Shown: in pieces, positions 6,330-8,072 of the stretch
How positions within the stretch are numbered: position 1 is the first letter of the stretch
Layout of the letters: every line of letters begins with the position of its first letter
Source: Hyphomicrobiales bacterium
GTDB taxonomy: Bacteria; Pseudomonadota; Alphaproteobacteria; Rhizobiales; Aestuariivirgaceae
NCBI GenBank assembly: GCA_003151375.1
Contig: PLXI01000248.1
Span: 1,612 to 9,683 of the forward strand
Direction of reading: 5' to 3'
DNA: 8,072 nt
The notes under the pieces: model-generated
The model's database searches: none
What the model was told of the DNA's origin: nothing
The model's input: only the letters and a program-made list of their open reading frames with translations
Program-made: the position numbers and the translations under genes

Positions 6330-6338
6330 TGTGGATAA
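6330..6338 (-). promoter_or_regulatory. DnaA box 1 (TTATCCACA)
   Basis: On the minus strand these nine bases are an exact high-affinity DnaA box. A second exact copy lies 53 bp downstream in the same orientation, and I found no others in the window. Two exact 9-mers within 62 bp are unlikely by chance (about 0.06 expected in 8 kb on both strands, assuming equal base use). Confidence 0.6.
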
Positions 6339-6365
6339 CTCAAATTCACGCCCAAATACAATGTT

Positions 6366-6380
6366 TTAAACCTGAATTAA
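6366..6380. promoter_or_regulatory. CtrA-type binding site 1 upstream of the receiver gene
   Basis: TTAA at 6366-6369 and 6377-6380 are separated by 7 bases, a perfect match to the CtrA consensus. It lies between the two DnaA boxes, two bases before the second. Confidence 0.6.
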
Positions 6381-6382
6381 GC

Positions 6383-6391
6383 TGTGGATAA
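6383..6391 (-). promoter_or_regulatory. DnaA box 2 (TTATCCACA)
   Basis: An exact DnaA box on the minus strand, sandwiched between the two CtrA-type boxes (2 bases after one and 5 before the other). CtrA and DnaA would compete or at least touch here, as reported at the Caulobacter origin. Confidence 0.6.
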
Positions 6392-6396
6392 GTGAC

Positions 6397-6411
6397 TTAA
6401 GAACCTGTTAA
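6397..6411. promoter_or_regulatory. CtrA-type binding site 2 upstream of the receiver gene
   Basis: TTAA at 6397-6400 and 6408-6411 with a 7-base gap; the downstream half continues as TTAACC, close to the TTAACCAT extended half-site. It begins 31 bp after site 1, about three helical turns, so both would lie on the same face. It ends 58 bases before the receiver start, a spacing like that of the site before the nitroreductase. Confidence 0.6.
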
Positions 6412-6419
6412 CCAGCACG

Positions 6420-6431
6420 GAGTCAGGACTC
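6420..6431. promoter_or_regulatory. Paired GANTC (CcrM methylation) sites
   Basis: GAGTC (6420-6424) and GACTC (6427-6431) lie two bases apart just before the receiver gene. Two more, GAGTC (6268-6272) and GAATC (6289-6293), lie earlier in the same intergenic region. About one would be expected in this length. GANTC is the CcrM target in alphaproteobacteria and its methylation affects GcrA-dependent promoters. Confidence 0.45.
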
Positions 6432-6469
6432 GCACACGTTGCATAAAATGGAACGATGTGAGGCTTACA

Positions 6470-6826
6470 GTGCAGTGTTTGTTAATCGACCAAAATGCCC
6501 GTGAACGCCAGCGTATTGCCCAGCTGTTGAACAGCCTTGGGCTAAGCTGTGACGAGCAGGAAAGCGTGAGTGCGACTCAGGTTTTCAAGCCTGATGTGGT
6601 TTTCATGGATGTTACACGCGCCGATGCTGCGCAGGATTTGATGCAACAGTTACAGCATGGACGCGGCGAAGCAGTTGCGCCTAAGATCATTTGCTATGCA
6701 GATGCCCCAAAAGTTGACGACTTGGCCGCTTTTATTTTAGCCGGGGCCACTGATGTTTTAGTGAAACCATTTGACCGCGAGTTACTACGCTTCAAGCTTG
6801 AGCAGGCTGGCCTGCTCGGTCACTAA
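6470..6826 (+). CDS. Single-domain response regulator receiver (CheY-like), degenerate active site
   Basis: A 118-residue stand-alone receiver domain. Asp47 in the FMDVT stretch is the phosphoacceptor and Lys99 in LVKPFD is the conserved lysine. Two positions are unusual: the acidic pair near the N terminus is Asp7-Gln8 instead of Asp-Asp/Glu-Asp, and the conserved Thr/Ser before the Ala of strand 4 is Tyr76. Phosphorylation may therefore be weak or signal differently. No output domain follows, so it would act by protein contact. The GTG at 6470 is chosen because GAGG (6460-6463) lies 6 bases upstream and the protein then starts at strand 1; an in-frame GTG at 6458 would add four residues. 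Upstream sequence carries CtrA, DnaA and GANTC signals. The DUF2336 gene follows after 98 bases and may be its partner. Confidence 0.8.
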   Translation: MQCLLIDQNARERQRIAQLLNSLGLSCDEQESVSATQVFKPDVVFMDVTRADAAQDLMQQLQHGRGEAVAPKIICYADAPKVDDLAAFILAGATDVLVKPFDRELLRFKLEQAGLLGH

Positions 6827-6924
6827 GTCGCGCCACAGACCTTAATAGAATCCCAAAAATCACAGTGAACGTCTTGTTAATTTTTAAGCCGTAGGTTGTG
6901 CTTTAGTAGGGCGTAGGTGATGTT

Positions 6925-8072
6925 ATGAGTGAAGCAGATTTCGTTGGGCTAGATGTATCGGTTTTTCAATCTGTCATTGACGTAGGTGATGTGGATGCCC
7001 GCGTTGCGTTGACGCGCCAATTGGTGGCTTTGGTGGCTGATCCAGCCACCGCTCGCATTGAAATCGAACAAGTAGGCCCCGTTTTACTGCGTCTCGCAGG
7101 CGACGATGAGAAAGCGGTGCGGCTGGTATTGGCGCAAGAATTTGCTTCATCAAGCCGCATTGATGCGCAATTGGCTTTTTCAATTATTGCAGACGATGAT
7201 GATATTGCTTTGCCGTTTCTGGCCCAGACAAAGGCCTTGAGTGCGGCCCAGATTACGGTGATTGCCAAAGTGGGCGACGAGGCGCGGCAAACCACAATTG
7301 TCTCGCGTTCCGATGTGCCGCCAGAGGCGTGTGAACTGGTCATTGGTCAAGGTAGTGCTGTTGCATGTGTGGCACTTCTGCAAAACACCGCCATAATGCT
7401 GGAAGACATGGATTTTCATGTGCTTTACAAACGCTTTGGAAACAATACAGATATTGTCGAGCGGCTTTTAGCCAAGCCTGCCATTCCCGCTGAAATTCGT
7501 ATCACCCAAGCACGGCGCACTGCCGCACGCATGCGCCAGATGATGGCAGAACGTGGCTGGATTGCTGCCAATGATGCTTCTGATCTATGTGCCGATGCTG
7601 AAGACAATGCGGTGATGCAAGTGTTGGTCGAAAGTGATGAGGTCGGCCGCTCAAAGGCTTTGGCATTCATGGCCGCCAAGAAATTACTGACGCCAGCTTT
7701 TGTGGTGCGCAGTGCAGCCCTTGGACAGATGGTTGTGGTGGAGGCAAGCTTGGCGCATCTAACCGGCTTTACCCCTTCGCGCACGGCCCAACAAATGTAT
7801 CACCGACATCCCGCCAGTTTTAAGGCGCTGTTTAAGCGTTCTGGCTTGCCGATGAGTTGCTTTGGCATGTTACGCGCGGCTTGTGACGTGGTGATCGACA
7901 CGCGCGAAGAAGGATTGGAGATATCTTCATCCGAATTTGGCGGTCGCGTGCTGGAAGCTTTGATGACGCGCTACGAGGCGATGAGCCCGCAAGAACGTGC
8001 CAAACAGATTGAATATTTGGGCCGTTATGGCGAAGATAAAATTCGCAAAGTCGCTAAGCGCCTGCGCGCCGC
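6925..8072 (+). CDS. DUF2336 domain-containing protein, 3' end beyond the window
   Basis: The frame is open without a stop from the ATG at 6925 to the window end (382 residues visible). The start is supported by AGGTGAT (6915-6921), which pairs fully with the anti-Shine-Dalgarno end. The protein is mostly helical and lacks a signal peptide or membrane segments, so it is cytoplasmic. The region FHVLYKRFGNNTDIVERLLAKPAIP, starting near residue 164 (only key residues meant), and the preceding helical repeats with P-x-E/D turns resemble DUF2336, an alphaproteobacterial family without a settled function. A C-terminal helical part with many Arg/Lys follows from about residue 300. It lies directly after a receiver gene, probably in the same transcript or under the same cell-cycle control. 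The family call rests on overall character and context. Confidence 0.72.
   Translation, partial: MSEADFVGLDVSVFQSVIDVGDVDARVALTRQLVALVADPATARIEIEQVGPVLLRLAGDDEKAVRLVLAQEFASSSRIDAQLAFSIIADDDDIALPFLAQTKALSAAQITVIAKVGDEARQTTIVSRSDVPPEACELVIGQGSAVACVALLQNTAIMLEDMDFHVLYKRFGNNTDIVERLLAKPAIPAEIRITQARRTAARMRQMMAERGWIAANDASDLCADAEDNAVMQVLVESDEVGRSKALAFMAAKKLLTPAFVVRSAALGQMVVVEASLAHLTGFTPSRTAQQMYHRHPASFKALFKRSGLPMSCFGMLRAACDVVIDTREEGLEISSSEFGGRVLEALMTRYEAMSPQERAKQIEYLGRYGEDKIRKVAKRLRA

Noticed and set aside
6890..6900. TTAA-TTT-TTAA type element before the DUF2336 gene (the motif lies near 6880-6890)
   Set aside because: The two half-sites are 3 rather than 7 bases apart, so the geometry does not fit CtrA; it is more likely plain AT-rich intergenic sequence.
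6912..6992. Twelve-base direct repeat CGTAGGTGATGT at 6912-6923 and 6981-6992
   Set aside because: The first copy holds the ribosome binding site and the second is inside the coding region. A repeat of this length somewhere in 8 kb is expected by chance.
7425..7784. Minus-strand open frames across 6966-7784
   Set aside because: They lie opposite the long plus-strand DUF2336 frame, which has a good ribosome binding site and coherent protein character; the minus frames show none.

Overview
The window reads as chromosomal DNA of an alphaproteobacterium, probably in or near the Rhizobiales/Hyphomicrobiales. The evidence is the gene families present (a DUF2336 protein, a YdjA-like nitroreductase, a secreted beta-repeat protein typical of the class) and the regulatory signals: three perfect TTAA-N7-TTAA boxes of the CtrA type, clustered GANTC (CcrM) sites and two exact DnaA boxes. 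No rRNA, tRNA, insertion sequence or CRISPR was seen. The order is not one I can assign to a named locus. No gene-free stretch exceeds about 265 bases.

Layout. (1) Positions 2-1314, plus strand: the 3' end of a luciferase-like flavin monooxygenase overlapping a pirin gene (ATGA). (2) Positions 1439-3216, plus strand: a membrane cytochrome b, a Tat-exported molybdopterin oxidoreductase with a lipobox, and a small secreted protein that is about one quarter methionine. A strong intrinsic terminator sits between the molybdoenzyme and the Met-rich gene, directly against the latter's ribosome binding site. A second terminator closes the unit. (3) Positions 3270-4163, minus strand: a secreted protein of three beta-type repeats, convergent with unit 2. 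(4) Positions 4327-6208, plus strand: nitroreductase, HAD phosphatase and flavin reductase, each pair overlapping by one base (TGATG), with a CtrA-type box 60 bp upstream. (5) Positions 6209-6469: an intergenic region with two CtrA-type boxes, two DnaA boxes and four GANTC sites. (6) Positions 6470-8072, plus strand: a degenerate CheY-like receiver and a DUF2336 protein that runs off the window.

How it may work together. The most interesting unit is 1439-3216. A periplasmic molybdoenzyme of the sulfite oxidase/MsrP fold, its cytochrome b electron donor and a Met-rich secreted peptide match the logic of the MrpX/MsrP hypochlorite-scavenging system described in Azospira: sacrificial methionines absorb oxidant and a periplasmic methionine sulfoxide reductase regenerates them. 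Here the membrane partner is a different cytochrome b family from MsrQ, so this would be a variant. The second point of interest is the cell-cycle-type control region at 6209-6469, which places the receiver/DUF2336 pair under probable CtrA, DnaA and methylation control. Functions of both units are inferred, not demonstrated.
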